Shown: positions 1 through 8,049 of the stretch, in pieces | Layout: each line of letters starts with the position of its first letter | Numbering within the stretch: the first letter of the stretch is position 1 | DNA from: Kangiella shandongensis | GTDB lineage: Bacteria > Pseudomonadota > Gammaproteobacteria > Enterobacterales > Kangiellaceae | Direction: 5' to 3' | Assembly (NCBI RefSeq): GCF_020005365.1 | Contig: NZ_JACNML010000006.1 | Location: 1 to 64,000, forward strand | DNA length: 64,000 nucleotides | Notes under the pieces: model-generated | The model's database searches: none | What the model was told of the DNA's origin: nothing | The model's input: the letters and a program-made list of their open reading frames with translations, nothing else | Program-made: the position numbers and the translations under genes

Positions 1-45
1 AAAGAACGTCTTGGTGAAGAACTCGCTTCACTCAAGTGGGCGCAC

Positions 46-73
46 ATTATATATCGCCCCAACCTCCTGTCAA
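46..73 (-). promoter_or_regulatory. rRNA-type promoter, nearest to the presumed rRNA operon
   Basis: The minus strand reads TTGACA (68-73), a 16-base spacer, then TATAAT (46-51) followed by GTGCGCCC. Upstream is an A/T-rich tract to about 120. The last bases before the window edge on this strand end in GTTCTTT, which could be the start of a boxA antitermination site, but the window stops there. Confidence 0.75.
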
Positions 74-172
74 TACATTTTGATAATTTTTTTAAGCTCT
101 TGTTAAACTTAACAATTATCTGCCGGCTTCCTGCCTTAAATCGCCCCAGCTTTTCGCTTCAGAGCGGCGCGC

Positions 173-200
173 ATTATAAAGCGCTCACACTCCCTGTCAA
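173..200 (-). promoter_or_regulatory. rRNA-type promoter, third of four
   Basis: The minus strand reads TTGACA (195-200), a 16-base spacer, then TATAAT (173-178) followed by GCGCGC. An A/T-rich block at about 201-235 precedes the -35 box. Confidence 0.75.
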
Positions 201-298
201 CACATTTTTTAAAACTTTTTAAACCGTTTTAAAAACCGCCCTTCCCGGGCTTTCTTTCGGTGCTCCCGGCCTCGCCGATTGCCTCAAAAGAGGTGCGC

Positions 299-326
299 AT
301 TATATAGCGCCTCAACCTCCTGTCAA
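299..326 (-). promoter_or_regulatory. rRNA-type promoter, second of four
   Basis: The minus strand reads TTGACA (321-326), a 16-base spacer, then TATAAT (299-304) and a GCGC discriminator. An AT-rich tract that could act as an UP element lies upstream, at about 327-360. Confidence 0.75.
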
Positions 327-423
327 CTAACTTTTTAAATTGTTTTTCAACCATTTAAAAACGCTCTCCCTGAGCTTCCTTCGTGGCGTTTCGAATGTTT
401 CGTTTGCCTCGAAAGTGGTGCGC

Positions 424-451
424 ATTATAAGTGCTATAAGTCACTTGGCAA
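424..451 (-). promoter_or_regulatory. rRNA-type promoter, most upstream of four
   Basis: On the minus strand the -35 box is TTGCCA (446-451) and the -10 box is TATAAT (424-429), with a 16-base spacer. The downstream discriminator begins GCGC. This copy has the weakest -35 box of the four. Confidence 0.6.
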
Positions 452-460
452 GCGGTTTTT

Positions 461-644
461 TGCAGTTTTATTAAATAATCTTCAGATCCGCTTAATTCTC
501 ATCCATTGTGCTTATTATTCAGACAAAAAACGTCGTTTTTTGTTCCTACATGCAAAAAAATTAACCTCTCAATAGCCACCGTTCGAGGTCAGTTTTTGCA
601 GATTTATAGTTTAATTCAAGTTCCTCGCCTACTTATTACCTATT
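461..644. other. Gene-free AT-rich stretch
   Basis: This stretch lies between the promoter array and the 3' end of chaB. A forward open frame runs through it but has no recognisable protein character and continues antisense into chaB. I see no RNA gene or clear terminator here. Confidence 0.4.
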
Positions 645-875
645 TCAGCCTATCTTTACCCATTCACCGTCACCACTTTTTTCATAAACTTTCTTTACTG
701 CCGCCCATGCTACCTTATGAGCGACCTCTTCTCTTGAAGTGTCGTTTCTGCGTCGAGCTCCATCTCGATACTTTTGCCATGCGCTATTAAATGCCTCCTT
801 ATAAATCTCCTGGGCATGCTTTGGTAAATGGTTCCGCACCGAATCTGGTAGCTGCTTAATAGAGTTATAGGGCAA
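645..875 (-). CDS. chaB: ChaB family protein
   Basis: A 76-residue protein matching the ChaB family, which is annotated as a cation transport regulator although the biochemical role is poorly defined. The family core is clear: LPDSVRNHLPKHAQEIYKEA near the start, then a SREEVAHKVAWAAVK segment. I chose the TTG at 875 because AAGGAG sits five bases before it and the product then starts MPYNS, like the 76-residue E. coli protein. It is the last gene of a leftward operon, 11 bases after the isochorismatase-like gene. E. coli chaB sits beside chaA, but no antiporter gene is present here. Confidence 0.85.
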   Translation of the reverse strand: MPYNSIKQLPDSVRNHLPKHAQEIYKEAFNSAWQKYRDGARRRNDTSREEVAHKVAWAAVKKVYEKSGDGEWVKIG

Positions 876-886
876 AGGAACTCCTT

Positions 887-1642
887 TCAATCACGACCCG
901 TTGCCAGGGCTCCCTTATATTTTTCTATGGCTTCTTTAGTTGTCGATACCCGGGCGTATCGCTCTTTCACCGTCAAAATAGCTGCTCGGTGCAGCTCCGG
1001 CGTTATTGCCGCTGTCGCATCTGATAACAAAGTTACGTTATACCCCAGATCGGCAGCACTTCTAACCGCACTGCTGACACATTCATTAGTGTAGACCCCA
1101 GCAACCAGCAAGTCGGTAATATCTAAATTCCTCATAACATAATGAATATTAGTCGAGTTGAATAACCCGCTGGCCGTCTTATTGATAATCAACTCGTCAC
1201 CTTGTGGTGCTACATCCGGTAAGAACTCTGCTAACTTTGAACCCGGAGCAGCATGCAGCCCCAGCCTTTTATGCTCCCAGCTGCGGTCGCGCCCATCCTG
1301 AGTCAAGCTCTGAATGCGAGAGTGAATAATTTCCTGGCCCATTTCCCTAAATGTCCGTTGTAAGGTCACGACATTCGGGATCACGGTACTCCATACGCGA
1401 TCGAGATAATACTCGATTGCACCTTTTGAAATTCCCGACTGCCGCTGTTTTTCAAAAATGCCATAACCTTCAATAGCGCCAAGAAATTGCAGGTCGATAC
1501 ATAACAGTGCCGGCTTACCCAGTGAACGTTCATCACTACGCTTAAATTTCCCCTGCATTTCAGGCGGTGGCTCATACTCCCGAACAGGTTTGCGCCCCCC
1601 TTCATCCTGTCTGTTTTTTTGCTCTGAATTTTTCTTGCTCAT
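887..1642 (-). CDS. Isochorismatase-like cysteine hydrolase
   Basis: A 251-residue cytoplasmic hydrolase of the isochorismatase superfamily. The expected catalytic triad is visible: Asp in LLCIDLQ (about residue 50), Lys in INKTASGLFNSTN (about 155), and the nucleophile Cys in YTNECVSSAVRSA (about 188). The N-terminal 35 residues are charged and probably disordered. Members cleave isochorismate, nicotinamide, biuret, ureidoacrylate or N-carbamoyl compounds, and sequence alone does not decide which. The position 13 bases after carbamate kinase makes a carbamoyl-type amide substrate attractive, because its hydrolysis would give carbamate. That link is inference. Confidence 0.8.
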   Translation of the reverse strand: MSKKNSEQKNRQDEGGRKPVREYEPPPEMQGKFKRSDERSLGKPALLCIDLQFLGAIEGYGIFEKQRQSGISKGAIEYYLDRVWSTVIPNVVTLQRTFREMGQEIIHSRIQSLTQDGRDRSWEHKRLGLHAAPGSKLAEFLPDVAPQGDELIINKTASGLFNSTNIHYVMRNLDITDLLVAGVYTNECVSSAVRSAADLGYNVTLLSDATAAITPELHRAAILTVKERYARVSTTKEAIEKYKGALATGRD

Positions 1643-1655
1643 AACAATTAGTCTC

Positions 1656-2573
1656 TTATCGAGTTATCCTGGTTCCGGCATGTCCCTTTATTAACTGCGC
1701 TAGATCTTTCAAGGCGCCAATCGTTGCCGAACGGCCTGTACTCCTCACAAACTGACAGGCGGCATCCACTTTAGGCTGCATCGAGCCCTCTTCAAATCTA
1801 TAAGCAGCCATTTGTTCCACTGTCGCCTCTTTAATGAGTCGTTGCTCAGCGGTCCCCCAATGCTGATACACACCATCAGCTTCCGTCGCCAGTATCAATT
1901 GACTGATATTTATCTGGCTGGCGAGTAAGGCACTGGTCAAGTCTTTATCAATAACAGCCTCAACGCCTCGGTAGCCATCACCGTTTCTTAGTACAGGAAT
2001 TCCTCCTCCCCCTGCACAAATTACCACCGTATCACTTTCCAACAGGTTTTTGATCGCTTCTAACTGCAGAATCTTTTGCGGGTGCGGTGATGCAACGATT
2101 CTGCGCCATTGTTGAGCAAACTGCTTAAAGCTCCAGCCTTTGTTATGCTCCAGCTGTTTCTTTGCTGCCTCGCTATAATAAGGTCCGATAGGTTTGGTGG
2201 GCCGGTATAGGGCAGGATCATCGCTATTGACTTCAACCATGGTCAATATGGATGCAGTCGCTCTATCATCAGGCAGCTGGTTTAACAACTCCTGCTCAAT
2301 CAGGTAAGCGAGTAACCCTTCGGTTTCAGCGCTGATCTCATCCAGCAGATAAGCGGACATATTAGGATAGTTGCTGGCCTGCTCGGCTAACAACCCGACC
2401 TGCGGCCCATTGCCGTGAGTGATGAGCAGTTTATGTTCTTTGGCAAGCGTAGCAAGCTCCTTCACGGCTGCACGTATATGTCGCCGTTGCGTCTCCATCG
2501 TAATGCTCTCTCCTCTTTGAACAAGCGCATTACCACCGAGAGCAACCAAAACTGTTTCCGACAAGCATTCCAT
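1656..2573 (-). CDS. arcC: Carbamate kinase
   Basis: A 305-residue amino acid kinase family enzyme that makes ATP and carbamate from carbamoyl phosphate and ADP, or the reverse. Seen here are VLVALGGNALVQRGE at the start, ITHGNGPQVGLLAEQ near residue 50, VVICAGGGGIPV near 205 and DKDLTSALLA near 235. Length is normal. There is no arcA or arcB nearby, so it is not part of a classical arginine deiminase operon. It leads the arcC-hydrolase-chaB operon. The ATG at 2573 has a weak ribosome site; a TTG three codons downstream (product MSETVLVAL) is an alternative. Confidence 0.9.
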   Translation of the reverse strand: MECLSETVLVALGGNALVQRGESITMETQRRHIRAAVKELATLAKEHKLLITHGNGPQVGLLAEQASNYPNMSAYLLDEISAETEGLLAYLIEQELLNQLPDDRATASILTMVEVNSDDPALYRPTKPIGPYYSEAAKKQLEHNKGWSFKQFAQQWRRIVASPHPQKILQLEAIKNLLESDTVVICAGGGGIPVLRNGDGYRGVEAVIDKDLTSALLASQINISQLILATEADGVYQHWGTAEQRLIKEATVEQMAAYRFEEGSMQPKVDAACQFVRSTGRSATIGALKDLAQLIKGHAGTRITR

Positions 2574-2656
2574 AATTCGTCTTACGTTGGGTTGTCCTTC
2601 ACTAGTACTACTATAAAAGACGAGTCACAGCAACGCCTCGACATTCACTGGGCAAT

Positions 2657-2685
2657 AAAAAAGCCCGCAAATAGCGAGCTTTTTT
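2657..2685 (-). terminator. Rho-independent terminator of tyrS
   Basis: Stem AGCTCGC / GCGGGCT (one G-U pair) with a short loop, followed on the minus strand by six T. It lies 55 bases beyond the tyrS stop codon and upstream of arcC, so it separates the two leftward units. Confidence 0.7.
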
Positions 2686-2739
2686 ATATCAAACACCTTT
2701 TGGGTAGTGTTAATAGTACCGACAAAAGAAAAGTCGTAT

Positions 2740-3936
2740 CTACCTAAGTGTTACATAAGCAATCTTCTTTTTGCCTGCCTGAATCAGGTATTTACCCGGC
2801 TTCATCATTAACGATGGCTCGACCACTTCCCAATCGACTTTAACACGCCCATTCTTGAGCATGTCCTTTGCCTGCGCCGAATTTGCCGCCAAACCGGCAC
2901 GGTTGATGATCGCTCCTATCGGGAACTGCTCAGCTCCTTCAAGACTGACCTCGACTTCGGGCGTTCCTTCCGGCACTTCGCCTTCTTTAATAATGTTACC
3001 CGCACCTTTATGCGCATTGGCTGCCGCTTCTTTGCCATGGAAGCGCTCAATGATCTCTAATGCAAAGGCTTTTTTTACTTCCTGCGGGTTCTTACCGTTC
3101 TCAACATCTTGCTTTAACTGCTCCACTTCCTCTAACGACTTAAAAGATAACAGCTCATGGTAACGCCACATCATACTATCCGGTAATGACAGTAACTTCT
3201 GATACATCACGCCCGGCGTTTCCGTAATCCCGACATAATTATTCAGCGACTTGGACATCTTATTAACGCCATCCAGTCCCTCCAGTAATGGCATCATTAA
3301 GACAGTCTGCGGTTTCTGACCATAATGCTTCTGTAATTCACGTCCCATTAACAAGTTAAAGCGCTGATCGGTACCGCCCAACTCAAAATCGGACTCCAGC
3401 GCAACCGAGTCGTAGCCCTGTACTAATGGGTAAAGAAATTCATGAATAGCGATAGGCTGTTCGTTAGAGTAACGCTTCTTAAAGTCATCACGCTCCAGCA
3501 TACGGGCGACGGTGGAATGAGAGGCGAGCTTGATCATGCCGGCAGCGCCTAGCTCTTCACACCACTCCGAATTAAAAGCGATAGTCGTCTTTTCTGGATC
3601 CAGTATTTTAAAGACCTGCTCTTTATAGGTTTCCGCATTCTTTAATACGTCTTCACGGGTCAGCGGCTTACGCGTTGCATTCTTACCCGTCGGATCACCG
3701 ATCATCCCAGTGAAGTCTCCGATCAGGAATATCACTTCATGCCCATATTGCTGAAACTGCCGCAGCTTGTTAATAAGAACCGTGTGCCCCAAATGCAGAT
3801 CTGGTGCAGTCGGATCAAACCCCGCCTTAATCTTCAGCGGACGACCTGACTTTAACTTTTCCAGCAATTCTTCTTCTGGCAATATCTCATCAGCTCCACG
3901 TTTGAGCTCTTCAAACATGGTCTCTAATTCGCTCAT
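2740..3936 (-). CDS. tyrS: Tyrosyl-tRNA synthetase
   Basis: Class I synthetase that charges tRNA-Tyr. The ATP-binding motifs are present: HLGHTVL (HIGH type, near residue 45) and KMSKS (near 230). A C-terminal S4 RNA-binding domain (about 330-398) contains [21 protein letters not shown] placed the start at the ATG at 3936, giving [17 protein letters not shown] and 398 residues, the length of the Pseudomonas-type enzyme. An upstream ATG at 3996 would add 20 residues without family support. It is divergent from the murein peptidase gene. No T-box is seen, as expected for this class of bacteria. Confidence 0.95.
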   Translation of the reverse strand: MSELETMFEELKRGADEILPEEELLEKLKSGRPLKIKAGFDPTAPDLHLGHTVLINKLRQFQQYGHEVIFLIGDFTGMIGDPTGKNATRKPLTREDVLKNAETYKEQVFKILDPEKTTIAFNSEWCEELGAAGMIKLASHSTVARMLERDDFKKRYSNEQPIAIHEFLYPLVQGYDSVALESDFELGGTDQRFNLLMGRELQKHYGQKPQTVLMMPLLEGLDGVNKMSKSLNNYVGITETPGVMYQKLLSLPDSMMWRYHELLSFKSLEEVEQLKQDVENGKNPQEVKKAFALEIIERFHGKEAAANAHKGAGNIIKEGEVPEGTPEVEVSLEGAEQFPIGAIINRAGLAANSAQAKDMLKNGRVKVDWEVVEPSLMMKPGKYLIQAGKKKIAYVTLR

Positions 3937-4030
3937 AAAGGGTATTTCTCTCAAATTTCGATGGCTCAAAGATACACGAATTGTCATAGTATGCAACGCT
4001 TTCAGAGCAAAAAGAACGTACTGACGTTTT

Positions 4031-4060
4031 TTGTCGCTTATAGACTCAAAGGTGTAAAAT
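4031..4060 (+). promoter_or_regulatory. Possible promoter of the mepM-anmK unit
   Basis: TTGTCG (4031-4036), an 18-base spacer and TAAAAT (4055-4060) lie in the tyrS-mepM divergent gap. The match is moderate and was found by eye. Confidence 0.35.
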
Positions 4061-4124
4061 AACCTGACTTATTCACATTTTTGCATATAAATATAAAAAA
4101 AATACTCTTTTACCCTTTTTTACA

Positions 4125-5732
4125 TTGACCAATATTCCTCATAAGGTTATGGTTATTGCGCAAAAACTATTCAACCAATTTCTTAAGTTAACTATGATAA
4201 ACCGTGATTATAAGGGTTTAAGCAGAGGGAAACCTTTGTTTGCCAAAAAAAAGAGCCGACGAAAGGGCGCGATCATAACGATCTCAGCGCTGTCGGTTGT
4301 ATTCGCGGCAGTATCCTACCTCGCTTTGGCTCCAGGAGATGAGTCATCCACTCAAGAAACAGAACAAGAAACATTGTCACTTCAACTATCATCGGACGAC
4401 ACAGAAGGCGCCACTACACTCGATAATAATGACCAAACATCAGGCAATCTAGCCATAGTAGAGAGTGGCGAACTTGAGACAACCGAGCAGGCTTCTGCCA
4501 AAAACACAACAACTCAAGCATCACAAGAATCAAATAAAGCAACAGATGCCCTAAAAGATTTTGTAAAAACAGCAACCCGACCTACTTATGAGTGGGAAAA
4601 GGTGACCGTGGCTAAGGGGGAAAGCCTCGCCCGAATCTTTAATAAAATGGGCTTCAGCTCTAAAGATCTGCACTATATGATGCGTGCGGACGATCAGGTC
4701 GAGATCCTGAAAAAGATTCGCCCAGGGCATACCCTGGAATTCGCTAAAACTGATGATCAGGAATTTCATGGCCTACGTTATCCATTTAATTCCAGCGATA
4801 CTCTGGTTATCACCAAAGCCGGCGATAAACAATTCGATGTTACTCTCGACAAAAAGCCGATTGAGTACAAAAAACGTTTTGCCACTGCGACCATCGACAG
4901 TAGCTTTTACGTTGCCGGTAAAAAAGCTGGGTTACCAGATGGCGTCATTATGGAATTGGCTGGCGTTTTTGAGTATGACATCGACTTCGCGCTAGAAATT
5001 CGAAAAAACGATAGCTTCTCCGTGCTTTATGAAGAGAAGTATATTGATGGTAAGAAAGTAGGCTACGGTAGTATTCTTTCGGCTGAGTTTAATAATATGG
5101 GCGACCATTTTGCTGCAGTACTCTATACCGATACCAATGGTCGTACAGCTTACTATACACCAGAAGGCAATGCTGTCCGTAAGTCATTCTTACGGGCACC
5201 GTTACAGTTCAATTACGTCAGCTCGAACTTTAACCCAAAACGCTTCCACCCGATTCAGAAGCGAGTTAAACCACATCGAGGCACTGACTATAGGGCACCG
5301 ATAGGTACGCCGGTCAGAGCGTCAGGTGATGGCCGAGTGGTGAAATCAAGCTACAACCGTTTCAACGGTAATTACGTGTTCATCCAACACGGCGGTAATA
5401 TCACCACCAAGTACTTACACTTTTCCAAGCGCGCAGTCAGAGCGGGTGAACGAGTCAAACAGGGTCAGATCATTGGCTATGTCGGCTCTACCGGTATGTC
5501 ACAAGCACCACACCTGCACTACGAGTTTGTGGTCAATGGCGTTCACCGTAATCCTCGTACTGTGAAGTTGCCACAAGCAGCTCCAGTACCCAAAACTGAA
5601 ATGGCTCGTTTCCAGAAACATTCAAAGCCATTGATGGAGCGTCTGGAAACAGAGCGTACAACCTACTTCGCTCGTCTAAACGAAGAAGAGTCAAGCGCCA
5701 ACAACGGTTCTTCCAGTAAGTTACAGAAATAA
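4125..5732 (+). CDS. mepM: M23 murein DD-endopeptidase, membrane-anchored
   Basis: A 535-residue (at most) cell wall hydrolase that should cut peptide cross-links in the periplasm. Order of parts: short basic cytoplasmic tail, one membrane segment (about residues 48-68), an acidic Ser/Thr/Gln-rich linker to about 145, an OapA/LysM-like segment with VAKGESLARIFNKMG (about 155-215), a middle domain, and the M23 domain with PHRGTDYRAP (zinc His/Asp, about 384) and HLHYEF (about 464). The start is unclear: TTG at 4125, ATG at 4149 or ATG at 4194, none with a good ribosome site. anmK follows 20 bases later, joining wall cleavage to recycling. Confidence 0.85.
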   Translation: MTNIPHKVMVIAQKLFNQFLKLTMINRDYKGLSRGKPLFAKKKSRRKGAIITISALSVVFAAVSYLALAPGDESSTQETEQETLSLQLSSDDTEGATTLDNNDQTSGNLAIVESGELETTEQASAKNTTTQASQESNKATDALKDFVKTATRPTYEWEKVTVAKGESLARIFNKMGFSSKDLHYMMRADDQVEILKKIRPGHTLEFAKTDDQEFHGLRYPFNSSDTLVITKAGDKQFDVTLDKKPIEYKKRFATATIDSSFYVAGKKAGLPDGVIMELAGVFEYDIDFALEIRKNDSFSVLYEEKYIDGKKVGYGSILSAEFNNMGDHFAAVLYTDTNGRTAYYTPEGNAVRKSFLRAPLQFNYVSSNFNPKRFHPIQKRVKPHRGTDYRAPIGTPVRASGDGRVVKSSYNRFNGNYVFIQHGGNITTKYLHFSKRAVRAGERVKQGQIIGYVGSTGMSQAPHLHYEFVVNGVHRNPRTVKLPQAAPVPKTEMARFQKHSKPLMERLETERTTYFARLNEEESSANNGSSSKLQK

Positions 5733-5752
5733 CGTTCCGGGTGAACCCTTAA

Positions 5753-6859
5753 GTGGCACTCTATATTGGATTGATATCAGGGACCAGCGTCGATGCCATC
5801 GACGCTGTTCTCTGCGATATTAGCAGCTCTTCTCCGAACACTATTCAGCTTCTGAATATGCTCAACTTTCCTTTTCCTAAAGTACTAAGGGAAGAGCTGC
5901 TTCTCTTTGGCAAGCTGCAATACCAGGGCGACGGCATTGACCAGTTAGGCCAGCTAGACCGGCAGGTCGGGCAATGTTTTGCCCAGGCCGTAGAACAGTT
6001 GCTAACCAGCAGTTCTCACCAGGCCGACAATATCGTTGCCATTGGCAGCCATGGCCAGACCGTTCGTCATCGCCCACAGCTATCCCACCCCTTCACACTG
6101 CAAATCGGTGATCCTAACATCATTGCAGCCGAGACTGGCATTACCACCGTCGCAGATTTCCGTCGTAAAGATATGGCCTATGGTGGCCAGGGTGCCCCTT
6201 TTGCCCCAGCGTTTCACCGAGAGTTTTTTACGTCTACAGACGAGCCTCGAGCAGTGGTCAACCTCGGTGGTATAGCCAACATCACTTTATTAAAACCAAA
6301 CCAGAACACCATGGGGTTTGACACAGGCCCAGCCAATACACTGATGGATCAATGGATACAGCAACATCAGGGACTAAGCTACGATCACAATGGTCAGTGG
6401 GCTATGAGCGGCGATGTTATTCCGCAACTGCTGGAGGAACTATTGAAAGCCCCCTATTTCCAGACAGTTGCCCCTAAAAGTACAGGCTGCGAATACTTTA
6501 ATCTGGACTGGTTGAACGGCTTCCTGAACTTCCGCTATCGAGCGCAGGACGTGCAACGTACCTTGTTAGAATTAACGGCCACAACCGTAGCGAATGACAT
6601 TCAGCGCTATATGACATCAGGCAGTATCTACCTTTGTGGTGGCGGGGCCCACAATCAGGCCGTGCTAACCAGGTTACAGCAGCTCCTCGCCCCCATATCT
6701 GTCGAGACTACCGATAGCCTGGGCGTTCACCCTGACTGGGTTGAGGCTCTGGCCTTCGCCTGGTTTGCTCATAAAACGATGCGCCGTGAAAGCGTTGACC
6801 TTAGCACCATCACCGGTGCCCAACGTAACACCACTCTCGGTGGTATTTACTACCCATAA
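5753..6859 (+). CDS. anmK: Anhydro-N-acetylmuramic acid kinase
   Basis: A 368-residue sugar kinase that converts 1,6-anhydro-MurNAc and ATP to MurNAc-6-phosphate in peptidoglycan recycling. Signatures are GLISGTSVDAIDAV at the start, GSHGQTVRHRP near 100, NLGGIANITLL near 165 and GFDTGPANTLMD near 188. Length is that of the family. The start codon is GTG, 20 bases after mepM, so the two are probably co-transcribed. The same pairing with tyrS and erpA is known in Pseudomonas. Confidence 0.95.
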   Translation: MALYIGLISGTSVDAIDAVLCDISSSSPNTIQLLNMLNFPFPKVLREELLLFGKLQYQGDGIDQLGQLDRQVGQCFAQAVEQLLTSSSHQADNIVAIGSHGQTVRHRPQLSHPFTLQIGDPNIIAAETGITTVADFRRKDMAYGGQGAPFAPAFHREFFTSTDEPRAVVNLGGIANITLLKPNQNTMGFDTGPANTLMDQWIQQHQGLSYDHNGQWAMSGDVIPQLLEELLKAPYFQTVAPKSTGCEYFNLDWLNGFLNFRYRAQDVQRTLLELTATTVANDIQRYMTSGSIYLCGGGAHNQAVLTRLQQLLAPISVETTDSLGVHPDWVEALAFAWFAHKTMRRESVDLSTITGAQRNTTLGGIYYP

Positions 6860-7180
6860 CCAGTCTCGTCCAACTATCGCAGGCTTTAACCATATTAGTC
6901 ATCGGCACCCTCCACGATATAGCACGCGGTATGTTATAGAAACTTGAAAAGCAACGCATAGGAATTACCATACTGACCAGCAGGGCAGTCTGGCCAGACT
7001 CGGCAACAGCGGGGCCAACAACTCATCAAGCAAGCCATGCAGCGCTCAATTCGGGCATAACCAACACAACCCATACTCCCGAATTAACGGACAAGGATGA
7101 TATTAGAAGAAACCGATAGAAATATGTTTAACGACAAGAGGGGGTTCCATGCTCAGCAAGCCAGCCAAGCACGGTTACCA
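6860..7180. other. Gene-free gap between convergent anmK and erpA
   Basis: About 320 bases between two convergent stop codons. I find no convincing open frame, RNA gene or strong terminator hairpin. It may be eroded sequence. Confidence 0.5.
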
Positions 7181-7507
7181 CTAGATAGAAAATGAAGAAC
7201 CGCAACCACAGGTCGTCTTTGCCTGTGGGTTATTAATAGTAAAACGAGATCCCTGTAGACCTTCGGTATAGTCCACTTCAGAGCCCATCAGGTATTGAAA
7301 ACTCAAGGAATCGATCAGGATTTTCACGCCATCCTGCTCGATAGCCATATCGTTATCCTTTTGCTCTTCATCAAATGTGAAGCCGTACTGGAAGCCTGAG
7401 CAGCCACCACCTGTGACGAACACACGTAGTTTCAAATCCTGGTTTTCTTCTTCCTGAATTAGCTCTTGAACTTTTTTACTTGCTGCTTCTGTTACGGTAA
7501 TTGACAT
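7181..7507 (-). CDS. erpA: Iron-sulfur cluster insertion protein ErpA
   Basis: A 108-residue A-type Fe-S carrier of the HesB/IscA family that delivers clusters to apoproteins, including those of isoprenoid synthesis. The three conserved cysteines are present in [11 protein letters not shown] and in the C-terminal CGCGSSFSI. The C-terminus and the neighbours favour ErpA over IscA. It reads leftwards, downstream of the bactofilin gene with a 77-base gap. Confidence 0.93.
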   Translation of the reverse strand: MSITVTEAASKKVQELIQEEENQDLKLRVFVTGGGCSGFQYGFTFDEEQKDNDMAIEQDGVKILIDSLSFQYLMGSEVDYTEGLQGSRFTINNPQAKTTCGCGSSFSI

Positions 7508-7584
7508 ACAGTCACCTATTTAATCGAACACCCTATCATTATACCCGAAAATGGGGGCCCATCCGCAATATATCAAGCCCAGAC

Positions 7585-8049
7585 TTATGCTTTTGCAGGT
7601 TCAGCTTCTACCGACTGCTGCTCAGCCTCAAATGATTCTTCTTCGGATGCATCCTGCTGACCAACCTGCTCGGCTTTATGCTCCAAAGCTTTTGGATCAC
7701 CGACCACCACCATTTTACCATTAACTTCAGCCCCGGCATTCATCTCAATGACCTTATAGTAAAGGTCACCGTTGATTTTAGCGCCCGGCTTCAGGTCGAT
7801 TTTCTCAGTAACGTAAACATCCCCATCTACGTGGCCAAAGATCACTGCGTATGGCGTTGAGATGTTACCTTTAACCTTACCGTGAACCCCAATTGATAAG
7901 ACTGACTGCTTATCACTATCCCCTTTCACTTCTCCGGTAATCTCACCATCAACAAATAAGGCGCCGGAAAAGGTTAAATCCCCATTAATGCAGGTTCCAT
8001 CAGCAATTAAAGTATCCACATTATTAGATTTACGTTTATTCTTTCGCAT
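7585..8049 (-). CDS. Bactofilin family cytoskeletal protein
   Basis: About 154 residues with the bactofilin beta-helix core: TLIADGTCINGDLTFSGALF, repeated glycine-hydrophobic turns (GEVKG, GKVKGNIS, GHVDGDV, GAKINGDLYY, GAEVNGKMVV), then an acidic Gln/Glu-rich tail. Bactofilins polymerise without nucleotide and scaffold cell wall or polar proteins. I chose the ATG at 8049 (MRKNKRKSNN); an in-frame ATG at 8067 is possible. Either way it overlaps the end of the upstream coiled-coil gene, suggesting coupled translation. Confidence 0.85.
   Translation of the reverse strand: MRKNKRKSNNVDTLIADGTCINGDLTFSGALFVDGEITGEVKGDSDKQSVLSIGVHGKVKGNISTPYAVIFGHVDGDVYVTEKIDLKPGAKINGDLYYKVIEMNAGAEVNGKMVVVGDPKALEHKAEQVGQQDASEEESFEAEQQSVEAEPAKA

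Larger units (their letters stand above)
1..460 (-). repeat. Tandem ~125-bp repeat carrying four rRNA-type promoters
   Basis: Four imperfect units follow each other with -10 boxes at 46, 173, 299 and 424, so the spacing is 127, 126 and 125 bases. Each unit holds on the minus strand a -35 box, a 16-base spacer, TATAAT, a GC-rich stretch just after the -10 box, and an AT-rich tract upstream of the -35 box. The cores are well conserved and the stretches between them have diverged. The arrangement fits the control region of an rRNA operon transcribed leftwards beyond base 1. The neighbouring tyrS supports this, since tyrS borders an rRNA operon in Pseudomonas (recalled, not checked). No 16S sequence is in the window. 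Confidence 0.75.

Noticed and set aside
1-460. CRISPR-like or satellite array from the regular spacing
   Set aside because: Units are about 125 bases with promoter cores conserved and the rest diverged. The spacing and motifs fit tandem promoters, not a CRISPR.
506-790. Forward open frame of 94 codons
   Set aside because: It overlaps chaB on the other strand, has no ribosome site, and its translation looks like antisense and AT-rich filler.
4125-4193. N-terminal extension of the M23 peptidase
   Set aside because: Not excluded, but the TTG start has no ribosome site. The start is reported as uncertain rather than firm.
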